The notes: generated by a model not told the origin, from the letters alone. Counted from the first letter of the stretch, positions 34,075 to 43,507 are shown. The stretch: 64,000 bases of DNA from an uncultured candidate division Zixibacteria bacterium (GCA_937925655.1 CALAMC010000066.1:12295-76294), one strand, 5' to 3'. Numbers and translations are program-made.

Positions 34075-35154
34075 TTGATTCATGCCGTAATACTCGCCGG
34101 GGGACGAGGTGAAAGGTTCTGGCCGCTGTCGCGGTCGAATCGACCCAAGCAATTGTTGCGACTGATTTCAGACAAGACGATGCTTCAGGAGACCGTCAAT
34201 CGTATTTTGCCCATAATCCCCAGCGAGCGTCTTCTTATAGTGACGTCCGACAACATGGTTGAACCGATTTTGAGTGAGATCAAGGAACTGACTTTTAAAA
34301 ATATTTTGTCCGAGCCGTTTGGCCGTAACACCTGTCTGGCGATCGGCCTGGCGGCGCGTCATATTCAAAAGACCGACCCGGAAGGGGTCATGGTGGTACT
34401 TTCGGCCGATCATATTATTCGCCCGGCCGAAAAACTGCATGACCTGATTTTGGCCGGGGCCGAAATCGCGGCGTCCGATGACAAACTGATAACGATCGGC
34501 ATCGACCCGACTCGGCCGGAAACTGGTTACGGTTATATCAAGCTGGCCGACCAGTATCGTTCGGTCGGGAATATCGCCGTCTATATGGTCGAGGCTTTCA
34601 CCGAAAAGCCGGGCCAGGCGGTGGCGCAGGAGTACTATTACGGGCGTCGTCACCTCTGGAATTCGGGGATGTTTATCTGGTCGGTGCGGTCCATTCTGGA
34701 TGCCATCGGACAATGCGTTCCGGATATCGGGGCGGGGCTTGATAAGTACGCTTCTTTTATCGGGACCGCCGAAGAACTGACCGCACGACGCGAGTTGTAT
34801 GACGACAGCGATTCCATATCGATCGATTTCGCCGTGCTCGAAAATGCCGCCAACGTGCTGGCCATAAAGGGCGATATCGTCTGGGATGATATCGGCAGCT
34901 GGAATTCGCTGGAACGATACAAGGAACGGGACCATGAGCATAACGTCATTGTCGGCAACGCCCTGACCAAAAACGCTTATGAGAATACCATTTACAACGA
35001 AGACGAGGGATTGATTGTGGCGCTGGGGATATCCGACCTGGTCGTGGTCAAGACCGACAACGTCGTGCTGGTGGCACACAAGGCTCATGCCAACGAGGTC
35101 AAGGAAGTCCTGGCCGATATTGCCAGGGATGAAAACAACAGGAAGTACTTGTAA
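34075..35154 (+). CDS. manC: Mannose-1-phosphate guanylyltransferase
   Basis: This enzyme makes GDP-mannose from GTP and mannose 1-phosphate for surface polysaccharide. The 359-residue form has only the nucleotidyltransferase and short beta-helix parts, without a fused isomerase. Motifs: LAGGRGERFWPLSR and PKQLLRL at the N-terminus, SADHII, GYGYIKL, FTEKPG, WNSGMFIW, and WDDIGSWNSL. The start is a TTG at 34075, eight bases after GGAGGA; no ATG is suitably placed. It begins a plus-strand run that continues with overlapping genes to 45.4 kb. Confidence 0.93.
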   Translation: MIHAVILAGGRGERFWPLSRSNRPKQLLRLISDKTMLQETVNRILPIIPSERLLIVTSDNMVEPILSEIKELTFKNILSEPFGRNTCLAIGLAARHIQKTDPEGVMVVLSADHIIRPAEKLHDLILAGAEIAASDDKLITIGIDPTRPETGYGYIKLADQYRSVGNIAVYMVEAFTEKPGQAVAQEYYYGRRHLWNSGMFIWSVRSILDAIGQCVPDIGAGLDKYASFIGTAEELTARRELYDDSDSISIDFAVLENAANVLAIKGDIVWDDIGSWNSLERYKERDHEHNVIVGNALTKNAYENTIYNEDEGLIVALGISDLVVVKTDNVVLVAHKAHANEVKEVLADIARDENNRKYL

Positions 35155-35798
35155 TGATATGTACACGGGCAATCCGCCTCGTCCTGGTGGTCGCTTTATT
35201 GACGGTGCTGACCGGATGCCAGGGCTCCTTCAATCGTAAGGCCGGCGAGGAGTCGGCCGTACGGGCCGAACGCATCGAGGATGATCCGCTCGGTTTAGCC
35301 GCGGATTTTGCGGTCGTTCCGGGGCACGCGAAAGCGGCGACGGCGGCAGATAGTGCAACAGGAAAGACGACCGGGGCGGTTGACAAGGTCCCGGCCGTGG
35401 GTGCGGCCGCGACCACCGGTCGCGTCGAATCATACCGGATCCAATTATTCACGTCCAAAACTTATCAACCCGCCATGACCGAATTGAATATCGCCAGAGA
35501 GGTGTTCGACCAGAAAGTCTGGCTGGATTATGAGGTGCCGTATTATAAAATCCGGGTGGGCGATTTTGCCGACCGGGAATCGGCCGAAAAATATGTCCCG
35601 GCCGCGGTTGAGGCGGGGTATTCCAACGCCTGGGTGGTTAAGGTTAATCTGGATGCCCGCCGCCTGGAAGGCGTGTATGACAACGCGGAAATCATACCCT
35701 TTACGGATTCCGTTGACGAAGACAGCGATAACAGCACGGAAATTATTAATGACACGACCCAATATCCTCAAAATCAACTCGATAACACCGGAGACTGA
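35154..35798 (+). CDS. SPOR-domain lipoprotein
   Basis: 214 residues. A lipoprotein signal ends in the lipobox LTGC (Cys22). A low-complexity Ala/Gly/Thr linker leads to a SPOR domain of about 75 residues (SYRIQLFTSKTYQPAMTELN, VPYYKIRVGDFADRESAEKY, AGYSNAWVVKV), which binds denuded peptidoglycan glycans at division sites. An acidic tail follows. Its start overlaps the manC stop (TAATG) and its last 50 bases overlap tsaC in another frame. The role is probably in envelope or septum maintenance. Confidence 0.85.
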   Translation: MICTRAIRLVLVVALLTVLTGCQGSFNRKAGEESAVRAERIEDDPLGLAADFAVVPGHAKAATAADSATGKTTGAVDKVPAVGAAATTGRVESYRIQLFTSKTYQPAMTELNIAREVFDQKVWLDYEVPYYKIRVGDFADRESAEKYVPAAVEAGYSNAWVVKVNLDARRLEGVYDNAEIIPFTDSVDEDSDNSTEIINDTTQYPQNQLDNTGD

Positions 35799-36381
35799 TA
35801 TTATTCTCGCAGCCGCAGACATTTTAGACCATGATGGTGTGCTGGTAGTTCCGACCGAAACTCGTTACGGTCTGGCGGTGCGGGCCGACCGCCAGAGCTC
35901 CTTTGAGAAGGTTTACGATATCAAGGGCCGCAGTGAAAAAATTCCATCGGCCATTTTTATAAAGGACACCGAGTGCATACCCGATTATGCGGTGGAGACG
36001 AATATATCGCGCCGTCTGGCGGCGAAGTTTCTGCCCGGTCCTCTGACGCTGGTATTGGATGCCCGCCCGGGCATGGATAATCCGGCCGTTTACAAAGGCA
36101 GAGTCGGATTGCGGATTTCCTCGTCGAAGGTAATAGCGGCCTTACTTGATACGGTCGCTTTTGGATTGACCGCGACCAGTGCCAACAGGTCCGGCACGGG
36201 AAATTTGGAAACGGTGGAGCAAATTGCGGCCGTGTTCGGCGACGCGGTCGATTTGTATCTCGACGCCGGACGGCTCGACGGCCCCGTCTCGACGGTGGTC
36301 GACGCCAGCGGGGACAGAGCCAGAATTTTGCGTGAAGGTGCAATCGGGCAGGATGAAATAGCCAAAGAGGTGGCGGTATGA
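35749..36381 (+). CDS. tsaC: Threonylcarbamoyl-AMP synthase (YrdC/Sua5 family)
   Basis: This enzyme makes threonylcarbamoyl-AMP for the t6A37 modification of tRNA. 210 residues from the ATG at 35749, which overlaps the lipoprotein gene by 50 bases; the frame stays open further upstream, but the family begins here. Motifs: GVLVVPTETRYGLAVRA, KVYDIKGRSEKIPSAIF, LPGPLTLVLDA, GLRISSSK, ATSANRSGTG and STVVDASGDRARILREGAI. There is no C-terminal Sua5 domain. It overlaps ywlE by four bases, an order also seen in Gram-positive ywlC-ywlE neighbourhoods. Confidence 0.9.
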   Translation: MTRPNILKINSITPETDIILAAADILDHDGVLVVPTETRYGLAVRADRQSSFEKVYDIKGRSEKIPSAIFIKDTECIPDYAVETNISRRLAAKFLPGPLTLVLDARPGMDNPAVYKGRVGLRISSSKVIAALLDTVAFGLTATSANRSGTGNLETVEQIAAVFGDAVDLYLDAGRLDGPVSTVVDASGDRARILREGAIGQDEIAKEVAV

Positions 36382-36878
36382 TGCCCGGCAAATACAGAAT
36401 CATGTTCGTGTGCACCGGCAATACTTGCCGCTCGCCCATGGCCGAGGGGGCACTGAAAAAACTTCTGGAAAAAGACGGCGTGAACAACGTCGAAGTCGTT
36501 TCATCCGGGACGGGCGCGGTTTTCGGATTTCCGGCCACAGATTATGCCATCGAGGCGGCCAAAATTTGGGACGCGAACATCAGCCGGCATAAGTCCCAGC
36601 CGGTCACGCGCGAGTTGATCGAGCGCATGGATCTGGTATTATGCATGAGTCCGGCGCATTGTGAAGAAGTCAAACGGTTGTCGGAATTCTCACGCGATAA
36701 AATTTATCTGCTGCGAAATTATCCCAAAAAGGGGTGCCAGGGGGAAGGCATCGACGATCCCATCGGGGGGACGCTGGATATTTATAACCGGGCCTTTCTT
36801 GAAATCGGCGAGGAACTGGGCCGTATCCTGCCGTTTATAAAGGAAGCCGCCGCCAAAAAGGCCAAAGAAAGCGACTAA
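36378..36878 (+). CDS. Low-molecular-weight phosphatase, YwlE-like (protein-arginine phosphatase candidate)
   Basis: 166 residues. The P-loop CTGNTCRSPMAEGAL gives the catalytic Cys and Arg. The general acid Asp lies in DDPIGGTLDIYNRAF. The Thr after Asn in CTGNTCRS is the residue that, in Bacillus YwlE, favours phospho-arginine over phospho-tyrosine, where tyrosine phosphatases usually have Ile or Leu; I infer arginine specificity from this. No McsB-type arginine kinase is in the window. It is coupled to tsaC by a four-base overlap. Confidence 0.85.
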   Translation: MMPGKYRIMFVCTGNTCRSPMAEGALKKLLEKDGVNNVEVVSSGTGAVFGFPATDYAIEAAKIWDANISRHKSQPVTRELIERMDLVLCMSPAHCEEVKRLSEFSRDKIYLLRNYPKKGCQGEGIDDPIGGTLDIYNRAFLEIGEELGRILPFIKEAAAKKAKESD

Positions 36879-36882
36879 TTCG

Positions 36883-37710
36883 ATGATGAAGAAGATATTC
36901 ATGGCAACGATTTTTTCCCTGGCCGCCATTGTCGTTGCCGGCGGGGTTTTTTATTTCACGCAATCTTCGGCGTCAGCCCAGAGCGATTCCGGTCAGACCG
37001 GGGATAAGCCCGACAGGCCGCTACGGTATGTTCCCAACGATGCTTTCGGGCCGGGTGAGAAGCTATCGTTCGATATAAATTACGGTTTTATCAATGCTGG
37101 ATACGCGACCATGGAAGTAGTCGACGTGGTCGAATATAAGGAACGGCCGTGCTATCATATCGTATCCTCGGCCAACTCCAACAAATTCTTTTCATCGTTT
37201 TACCGTGTGGAAGACCGGGTGGAAAGCATCGTCGACGCCGAGGCCATGTTTTCGTGGCATTTCGAAAAGCACCTGCGCGAGGGGTCATACCGCTCCGACC
37301 GGCAACATGACTTCGACCCGTTTTTAAATCTGATATATTATGAAAAAGACACGATTGAAGTGGCGCCGTACACACAGGACGCGTTGTCGGTACTGTACTA
37401 TATCCGCACGCAGGACCTGAAGGTCGGCGAGTCGGTTTATGCCGACAATTTCACCGACGGCAAGGTTTATTCCCTGCAGGTGAACGTGTTACGCAAGGAA
37501 CAGATCAAGGTCAAGGCCGGGCGGTTCGATTGCATCGTAGTCGAACCGCTGTTGCAGTCGCCGGGAATTTTCAAGCATGAGGGCAGGCTTACGGTCTGGT
37601 TGACCGATGACCGTCTGAAGATGCCGGTACTCATGAAATCCAAAGTGCTGGTCGGTTCCATATCGGCGGAATTAACGGGATATGAACTGGGCGAAATAGT
37701 CGATTTCTGA
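36883..37710 (+). CDS. DUF3108-family exported protein
   Basis: 275 residues. A hydrophobic N-terminal segment (about 5-24, FSLAAIVVAGGVFYF) acts as signal or anchor. After a short linker the DUF3108 domain begins (GEKLSFDINYGFINAGYATMEV), with RVEDRVESIVD, ALSVLYYIRTQDL, and a C-terminal half VWLTDDRLKMPVLMKSKV. The family is a lipocalin-like barrel in the periplasm of unknown function. Its stop overlaps the start of the next gene (TGATG), so the two are translationally linked. Confidence 0.8.
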   Translation: MMKKIFMATIFSLAAIVVAGGVFYFTQSSASAQSDSGQTGDKPDRPLRYVPNDAFGPGEKLSFDINYGFINAGYATMEVVDVVEYKERPCYHIVSSANSNKFFSSFYRVEDRVESIVDAEAMFSWHFEKHLREGSYRSDRQHDFDPFLNLIYYEKDTIEVAPYTQDALSVLYYIRTQDLKVGESVYADNFTDGKVYSLQVNVLRKEQIKVKAGRFDCIVVEPLLQSPGIFKHEGRLTVWLTDDRLKMPVLMKSKVLVGSISAELTGYELGEIVDF

Positions 37711-38675
37711 TGGGACGCAAACCGATATTTCCGGGGGTTGACCTGAACCAGGTCAGAACGGTTTCGCTGAACAAGCGGCCGAGCAAAGTGTCGTTCGGGG
37801 CGCTGGGGAAAATATGTGGATCTCGCTCGGCTCCGGGTTTTTTCAACAGCCTGCCGCATTTTCTCAAGGCCGATGATTTACGAGAACTGATTGACCTGAT
37901 AAAAAGGGCTCGTCAAAAGGGCCTGCCGTTCCATGTCATGCTCGGCGCGCATGTCATCAAAGTCGGACTATCGCCTATACTCATCGACCTGATAAAACGC
38001 GATATCATTACCGGGTTGTCGTTTAACAGCGCCGGATTGATTCATGATCTGGAACTGGCTTTCGCGGGGAAGACGTCCGAAGACGTGCAGGCCGGAATAC
38101 ACGATGGGACATTCGGTATGTCGGCCGATACCGGGGCGATGTTCGCGGGTGTAATCGAGCTGGCCGAAAAATATGAACTCGGATTGGGCGAAGCCGCCGG
38201 AGAGTACATTCGAACAAACAAAGCCCGGTATCGCAGATTTTCGTTATTTGCGGCGGCGGACGAGAAAAATATTCCGGCGACGGTGCATCTGGCAATCGGG
38301 ACGGACATCGTGCAGCAGTTGCCGAGTTTTCGTCCGGGGCCGGGTGCGGAAGCCTCGTTTCGAGATTTCAAAATTCTTTCCAATGTCCTGGTCGATGCCG
38401 ACCGGGGCGGGGTGGTGATCAATATCGGGTCGGCGGTGCTTCTGCCGGAAGTCTTTTTGAAAGCATTGACCGTGGCCCGGAATGTCAGGAAACAAACGCG
38501 GAAGATAAATACGGCGAACTTCGATATGATACACCAGTACCGCCCGATCGTCAACGTCGTGCAACGGCCGACGCATCGGGCCGGGAAAGGTTTCAATTTT
38601 GTCGGGCATCATGAGATCATGATCCCGCTTCTGGCCTGGGGACTGAAGGGCCATATAAAAAAGATAAAAAAATGA
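37710..38675 (+). CDS. Deoxyhypusine-synthase-like protein of unknown function
   Basis: 321 residues, cytoplasmic. Segments that recall the NAD-binding fold of deoxyhypusine synthase are GAHVIKVGLSPILIDLI, SFNSAGLIHDLELAFAGKTS, NIPATVHLAIGTDI, and GGVVINIGSAVLLPEVFLKA. The C-terminus has HQYRPIVNVVQRPTHR and GHHEIMIPLLAW. eIF5A, the normal target of deoxyhypusine synthase, is absent from bacteria, so the substrate here must differ. It overlaps the DUF3108 gene by one base and precedes the folate enzyme by 13 bases. I am unsure of the family assignment. Confidence 0.55.
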   Translation: MGRKPIFPGVDLNQVRTVSLNKRPSKVSFGALGKICGSRSAPGFFNSLPHFLKADDLRELIDLIKRARQKGLPFHVMLGAHVIKVGLSPILIDLIKRDIITGLSFNSAGLIHDLELAFAGKTSEDVQAGIHDGTFGMSADTGAMFAGVIELAEKYELGLGEAAGEYIRTNKARYRRFSLFAAADEKNIPATVHLAIGTDIVQQLPSFRPGPGAEASFRDFKILSNVLVDADRGGVVINIGSAVLLPEVFLKALTVARNVRKQTRKINTANFDMIHQYRPIVNVVQRPTHRAGKGFNFVGHHEIMIPLLAWGLKGHIKKIKK

Positions 38676-38688
38676 CGGAGAGACAATC

Positions 38689-40215
38689 ATGATACGACTG
38701 GTGGAATGTGTTCCGAATTTTTCCGAAGGAAGGCGCAAGGAAGTAATAAATCAGATTATCACCGAGATAAGCTCGGTGGCATCGGTGACGATGCTGGATC
38801 ACTCCATGGACGGCGATCACAACCGGGCGGTGGTGACGTTCGTTTGTCCGCCGGAGGACGCGGTGGAAGCGTGTTATAGAGGTATAAAGAAAGCTGCGGA
38901 ATTGATTGACATGCAAAAGCACCATGGCGAGCACCCGCGCATGGGTGCAACCGACGTCTGTCCTTTTATTCCCATATCGGGCATCAAGGTTTCGGAGGCG
39001 GTGGAACTGGCCCGGAAGCTTGGCGAACGGGTCGGGAACGAACTGGAGATTCCGGTTTTCCTGTATGAATCGGCGGCCACGACGCCGGCCCGGGAAAATC
39101 TGGCCGACGTGCGCAAGGGAGAATACGAAGGTTTAATCGAAGCCATCGAGAAAGATCCGGCCCGCCGTCCCGATTTTGGACCGGCCAGGATGAATCTCAA
39201 GTCCGGGGCGACGGCGATCGGCGTTCGTTTTCCGCTGGTGGCGTACAATGTTTATCTCGACACCAACCGCGTTTCGGTGGCCAGCAAGATTGCCGATGCG
39301 GTGAGATTTCTTCGGGGCGGATATCGCTTTGTCAAGGCTATGGGTTTCATGATTAAGGAGCGCAATTGCACGCAGGTGTCGATGAACCTGGTCAATTATA
39401 CGCAGACACCGATATTTCGTGTTTTCGAGACGATAAAATCCGAGGCGGCGCGGTACGGTGTCAATGTGCTGTCGTCAGAAATCGTCGGACTGGTTCCGCA
39501 GGAGGCGCTGTTCGACGTGGCCGAATTTTATCTGCAACTGGAAGGATTCAGCGCGGAACAGGTACTCGAAGAGAAAATCCGCCGTCTGGGCGGCGGGGGC
39601 GGGACCACGACCGGAAACTTTTATGAAGAAGTTGCGGCCAAAACGCCGACTCCGGGCGGGGGTTCGGTTTCCGCGGCGGCGGCGGCAATGGGCGCGGCGC
39701 TCAACTCCATGGTTTGTCGCCTGACGGTTATGAAGAAAAAATATAAGGACGTCGCCGAAGAACTCACGGCGCTTTTAAATAAATCGGAAGAGCTTCGCCA
39801 TAAATTGCAGGATATGATCAAGAAAGACGGCGACGCCTTCGACAAGCTCATGGCGGCGATGAAAATGCCCAAAGACTTCGAAGAAGAACAGAAGAAACGC
39901 GATGAGGCGGTGTATGAAGCGACCAAACTGGCTACGCTGGTGCCCCTGGAGACGGCGACACTGGCGTTGCAGGTGATGGAATTTTCGAAAACCGTGGCCC
40001 AAAAAGGCAATGTCAATTCGGTGTCCGATGCCGGGGTGGCGGCCCTGATGGCCAAGGCCGGTTTGGAAGGTGCCATATACAACGTGAAAATAAATACGGG
40101 CAGTTTTGAAGACCGGGCATTTGTCGATGACGTGATTGCCAAGGCGAAGGCATTACAGGACAAAAGCGATATACTGGCGGCGGAAATAAAACAGATAGTC
40201 GAAAGTAAATTATAG
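38689..40215 (+). CDS. Bifunctional glutamate formiminotransferase / formiminotetrahydrofolate cyclodeaminase
   Basis: 508 residues. The transferase part (about 1-300) opens with LVECVPNFSEGRR and has the folate-binding segments DGDHNRAVVTF and HPRMGATDVCPFIP. The cyclodeaminase part (about 315-508) has the P-rich loop TPTPGGGSVSAAAAAMG and helices ending NVNSVSDAGVAALMA. The fusion resembles the animal FTCD enzyme, in which formimino groups from histidine breakdown are passed to folate and released as ammonia. No other histidine-degradation gene is in the window. ATG at 38689 follows GGAGAGAC. Confidence 0.93.
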   Translation: MIRLVECVPNFSEGRRKEVINQIITEISSVASVTMLDHSMDGDHNRAVVTFVCPPEDAVEACYRGIKKAAELIDMQKHHGEHPRMGATDVCPFIPISGIKVSEAVELARKLGERVGNELEIPVFLYESAATTPARENLADVRKGEYEGLIEAIEKDPARRPDFGPARMNLKSGATAIGVRFPLVAYNVYLDTNRVSVASKIADAVRFLRGGYRFVKAMGFMIKERNCTQVSMNLVNYTQTPIFRVFETIKSEAARYGVNVLSSEIVGLVPQEALFDVAEFYLQLEGFSAEQVLEEKIRRLGGGGGTTTGNFYEEVAAKTPTPGGGSVSAAAAAMGAALNSMVCRLTVMKKKYKDVAEELTALLNKSEELRHKLQDMIKKDGDAFDKLMAAMKMPKDFEEEQKKRDEAVYEATKLATLVPLETATLALQVMEFSKTVAQKGNVNSVSDAGVAALMAKAGLEGAIYNVKINTGSFEDRAFVDDVIAKAKALQDKSDILAAEIKQIVESKL

Positions 40216-40219
40216 AGCG

Positions 40220-41038
40220 ATGACCGGCTGTATCGATTTGCACCTGCATTCGACCTATTCCGACGGTACCGATTCACCGGAGACGCTGGTGAATTTGGCC
40301 CGTGACCTCGATCTCAAGGCGATTTCGATAACCGATCACGATCATATCGGGGGGTATGCCAAGGCGGCCGGAATAATGCGTGAAGGAGAAATCGAACTGG
40401 TGGCGGGCGTGGAATTATCCTGCGGGGAAAGCGGTGAGGATATTCATGTTCTGGGTTATTTGTTCGACCCCGAATCCAAAGTCCTGGCGGACTTGCTGGC
40501 GGAATTGCGCCGCAAGCGGAACCAGCGGGGCGTCCAGATGTTAAACAAGTTAAGAAAGATAGGAATAGACATTCCCGAGGAATTAATGCACGAAATCGCC
40601 GGGGTTAGCGCAATCGCCCGGCCTCACGTGGCCGACGCGTTGGCAAAAATCGGAGTTGTCAAGAATTACAACGAAGCTTTCGATCGGTTTATCGGTAATG
40701 ACTGTCCCGGTTTCGTGCCTAAAGAAAATATCTCGCCGTCAGAAGCTATCGAGTTGATTCATGAATCGGGCGGCCTGGCCTTTCTGGCGCACCCGGCCTT
40801 AAGCAATACCATCAGGTATCTGGAGGAGTTTGTCGGCTACGGCCTGGACGGCATCGAGGTGTATCACAGCCGACACAACGGGAGTATGGTAAAAAGATTC
40901 ACACGGCTGGCGCAAAAATATAACCTGCTTATATCGGGAGGTTCGGATTATCACGGTCGTGACGGCCGTTACGGTATGATCGGTTCGCAGAGAGTTCCGG
41001 CCAGGTTGCTGGATGAAATGAAAGAACGAGTTAGTTAG
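40220..41038 (+). CDS. PHP-domain phosphoesterase
   Basis: 272 residues with the four PHP metal-binding motifs: DLHLHSTYSDG at the N-terminus, ITDHDHIGGY, GVELSCGESGEDIHVLGY, and the C-terminal FLAHPAL plus GSDYHGRDGRYGMIG. This arrangement matches the YciV/TrpH group, which includes nucleoside 3',5'-bisphosphate phosphatases and 5'-3' RNA exonucleases (RNase AM). Which activity applies is not visible. It starts four bases after the folate enzyme stop. Confidence 0.88.
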   Translation: MTGCIDLHLHSTYSDGTDSPETLVNLARDLDLKAISITDHDHIGGYAKAAGIMREGEIELVAGVELSCGESGEDIHVLGYLFDPESKVLADLLAELRRKRNQRGVQMLNKLRKIGIDIPEELMHEIAGVSAIARPHVADALAKIGVVKNYNEAFDRFIGNDCPGFVPKENISPSEAIELIHESGGLAFLAHPALSNTIRYLEEFVGYGLDGIEVYHSRHNGSMVKRFTRLAQKYNLLISGGSDYHGRDGRYGMIGSQRVPARLLDEMKERVS

Positions 41039-41054
41039 GCAGTTGAGGTACAAT

Positions 41055-42986
41055 GTGTCGAAAATAATCGGAATGTCGGTGCTGTTATTTTTGGGCTGGT
41101 ATGTAAATGCTTTCGCGGAAACCATGTCGCTGGAAGAACAGGCGGAGTTGCTGGCAAGACTGGAATATATCAAGAACGACGGACCGCGGCCGGCGTCGAT
41201 AGACAGTATTCATCATTGGTGCGGGACGCCGTACCTGGCCGACGCATATCTTCGCCTGGAACAGATGGGACGACAGCAACAGGCAAAGGCGCGGGGATTC
41301 ATGGCTCGTCCCATGGATTTGCCGGAATCGTATGTATCCCCCAGCGATTATTTCCTGATTCATTATGCCGTGATCGGCAGTCAAGCCGTTCGCGATGCCG
41401 GGGTGGATGTCATGGACGGCGGCGACGGCGTGCCCGATTATATTAACATGCTGGCTATTATAGCCGACTCGGTTATGCATAATATAATCAACGTTATGGG
41501 TTATCCGGTTCCGCCGCAGGACGGCTTCGGGGCGGCCGGTGATCCGGACAGCCGCTATGATATTTTTGTCAGGGCGCTAAGTCCGGCCATTTATGGTCAG
41601 ACCACTATGGAATATATCATCTCTGATCGGACCATGACGTCATACATCGAGCTGGACAACGACTATGCCGTCGGAGAATATGCCGACAGGCCGTTCGACG
41701 TCATTCGCGTGACCATGGCTCATGAATTCTTTCATGCCGTGCAACTGGGTATGGACTATACCGAATATGAGGGCGGGACACAGCCCAATCCGCCGGATGG
41801 AGTTTCGGCCCGGGTGTACTGGTGGGAAATGTCTTCGGTCTGGATGGAAGAGCAATTATACGATGAGATAAACGATTATTATACGTACATACCCTATTAT
41901 TATAAAGTGCCCTGGCAATCGATACAGTCGTTTATCGGGATACATCCGTACGGCGCCGGGATTTTTCCGATTTTTCTGACCGAGAAATGGGGACAGGTGA
42001 TAGTCCGGGATATCTGGACCCTTTGTGCGGCACAACTCGGAGGGAATTTTTTAAGCGCGGCCAACCAGGCGATACTATTTCATTCGAACGGTGATTATGA
42101 CTTACGACGGGCGTTCGCGGAGTTTACGGTTTGGAACTGGTTCACGGGCGACCGATTTTATCGGGCGCCGGATACGATGCGTTTTTCCGAGGGCATGAAT
42201 TATCCGAAGATTCCGAAGGAATACAGCGAAGGGGGGCAGGTGTATCGGCCGATTGTCGAACACGTGGCCTATGATACGCTGCGGGTCTCCCGATTCCAGC
42301 TTCCTCACTTGCTCCAGAATATGTCGGCCAATTATGTCTTGATGAATTCGGTCGGGGCTTTGTCCAAGGAGCTGGTCTTCCGGACGCGCGATGACTTTAA
42401 TGTGCCCTGGAACGGGACGCGCTTTTACATGTCGTTTATAACGATACCGCGCGATCCACGCGCCACCGCCGGGGTGGAGATATATCTTCATCCGGAAAAC
42501 GCCAGCGCCATTTACACTTTTGAAAATCATGAAGATTTACAAAGCCTGGTATTTATTCCATCGGTAACCTCGACGATACCGGCGGCCTATCCCTGCATCT
42601 ATAGCGAAAGTTTTCATTATTCCTATTTTATTCTGGATACATCACTGAATTATTCCAGCAAAATTCTCCATACCCGGCAAAGTCTTATTGTTGCCACTCA
42701 TGAAAACGACCGAATCACGTTCAAGGCGAGGGCGAAGACATCGCCCGATTCTCTGCTTGTCAAAGAGGCACACCTGGAAATAGACCTGTTCACGGTGGCG
42801 GGGGAAAATGTACGGCATCTCGAATCGCAACCGGGATATTTCGAGGGAATATGGGCCGATTGGTATCTCGATAACCAGAGCGGTAAAAAGGTCGCGGCTG
42901 GGGTTTACCTGGCGCTGGTGAAACTTGTCTTTACCGACGGTTCCGATTCCAAGATAGAAAGAGTAAAGGTTGCCGTAATCAAATGA
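41055..42986 (+). CDS. Secreted zinc metalloprotease with C-terminal sorting-like domain
   Basis: 643 residues from a GTG at 41055, six bases after GAGG; a TTG 12 bases earlier is the alternative. A signal peptide ends around VNAFAE. The protease motif is TMAHEFFHAVQLGMDY, giving HEXXH at about residues 223-227, followed by a Glu-rich segment (WWEMSSVWMEEQLYDE), the layout seen in the MXAN_6640-type putative metalloproteases. The C-terminal 80 residues (VAGENVRHLES, GVYLALVKLVFTDGSDSKIERVKV) form a FlgD-like/T9SS-type fold. The stop overlaps the next start (ATGA). Confidence 0.8.
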   Translation: MSKIIGMSVLLFLGWYVNAFAETMSLEEQAELLARLEYIKNDGPRPASIDSIHHWCGTPYLADAYLRLEQMGRQQQAKARGFMARPMDLPESYVSPSDYFLIHYAVIGSQAVRDAGVDVMDGGDGVPDYINMLAIIADSVMHNIINVMGYPVPPQDGFGAAGDPDSRYDIFVRALSPAIYGQTTMEYIISDRTMTSYIELDNDYAVGEYADRPFDVIRVTMAHEFFHAVQLGMDYTEYEGGTQPNPPDGVSARVYWWEMSSVWMEEQLYDEINDYYTYIPYYYKVPWQSIQSFIGIHPYGAGIFPIFLTEKWGQVIVRDIWTLCAAQLGGNFLSAANQAILFHSNGDYDLRRAFAEFTVWNWFTGDRFYRAPDTMRFSEGMNYPKIPKEYSEGGQVYRPIVEHVAYDTLRVSRFQLPHLLQNMSANYVLMNSVGALSKELVFRTRDDFNVPWNGTRFYMSFITIPRDPRATAGVEIYLHPENASAIYTFENHEDLQSLVFIPSVTSTIPAAYPCIYSESFHYSYFILDTSLNYSSKILHTRQSLIVATHENDRITFKARAKTSPDSLLVKEAHLEIDLFTVAGENVRHLESQPGYFEGIWADWYLDNQSGKKVAAGVYLALVKLVFTDGSDSKIERVKVAVIK

Positions 42987-43507
42987 TGACGAAGACCAGG
43001 CGGTTGGCGCGGGTGGCGGTATTTTCCGCCCTGGTGTTTGCATTTTGCTTTCTATCGTCATTTGTGCCGAATGTCAACCCGGCGTTTTTCGTGGTGTTCG
43101 CGGCCGGATTTCTCTGGGGCTGGTGGCCGGGAGTGGCGGTTGGGGCGGTCGGATATTTAATCTGGATACTGGCCAACCCTTATGGTCCGTCGCCGTTGCC
43201 GCTTTTGTTGTCACAGATTGTCGGCATCAGTTTCTCGGGGATGCTGGGGACGCTGGCACGAAAGGTTTTTAAAGAAATTCGCTGGAATCGCTATACGGCT
43301 GTAATCATGGCCGTCTGCGGTTTGTTATCGGGGTTGGCGTATCATGTCGTCGTGGACGTGGTCGATGCCTGGCTGTATCAGCCGTTCTGGCCGCGCCTTG
43401 TGGCGGGACTGGCATTTTCATTGATAACCATCGTCTCAAACACTATAATATTCCCGTTGTTTTTCCCGGCCCTGGTTTTTTTATATAAGAAAGAATATAC
43501 GGGTTGA
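42983..43507 (+). CDS. ECF-type transporter S component (vitamin or cofactor uptake candidate)
   Basis: 174 residues with five or six membrane segments and a basic N-terminus (MMTKTRRLARVAVFSALVFA), the usual start of S components. FVPNVNPAFFVVFAAGFLWGWWPGVAVGAVGYLIW and a late FSLITIVSNTIIFPLFFPAL fit the family. The ATPase and T component are not nearby, so they would be shared from elsewhere. It is coupled to the metalloprotease gene and is followed one base later by a TonB-receptor-like gene, suggesting both membranes are served for one ligand. The ligand is unknown. Confidence 0.65.
   Translation: MMTKTRRLARVAVFSALVFAFCFLSSFVPNVNPAFFVVFAAGFLWGWWPGVAVGAVGYLIWILANPYGPSPLPLLLSQIVGISFSGMLGTLARKVFKEIRWNRYTAVIMAVCGLLSGLAYHVVVDVVDAWLYQPFWPRLVAGLAFSLITIVSNTIIFPLFFPALVFLYKKEYTG

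Noticed and set aside
34168..35172. A 334-codon minus-strand frame opposite manC
   Set aside because: Antisense to a clear guanylyltransferase gene; no ribosome site or family match.
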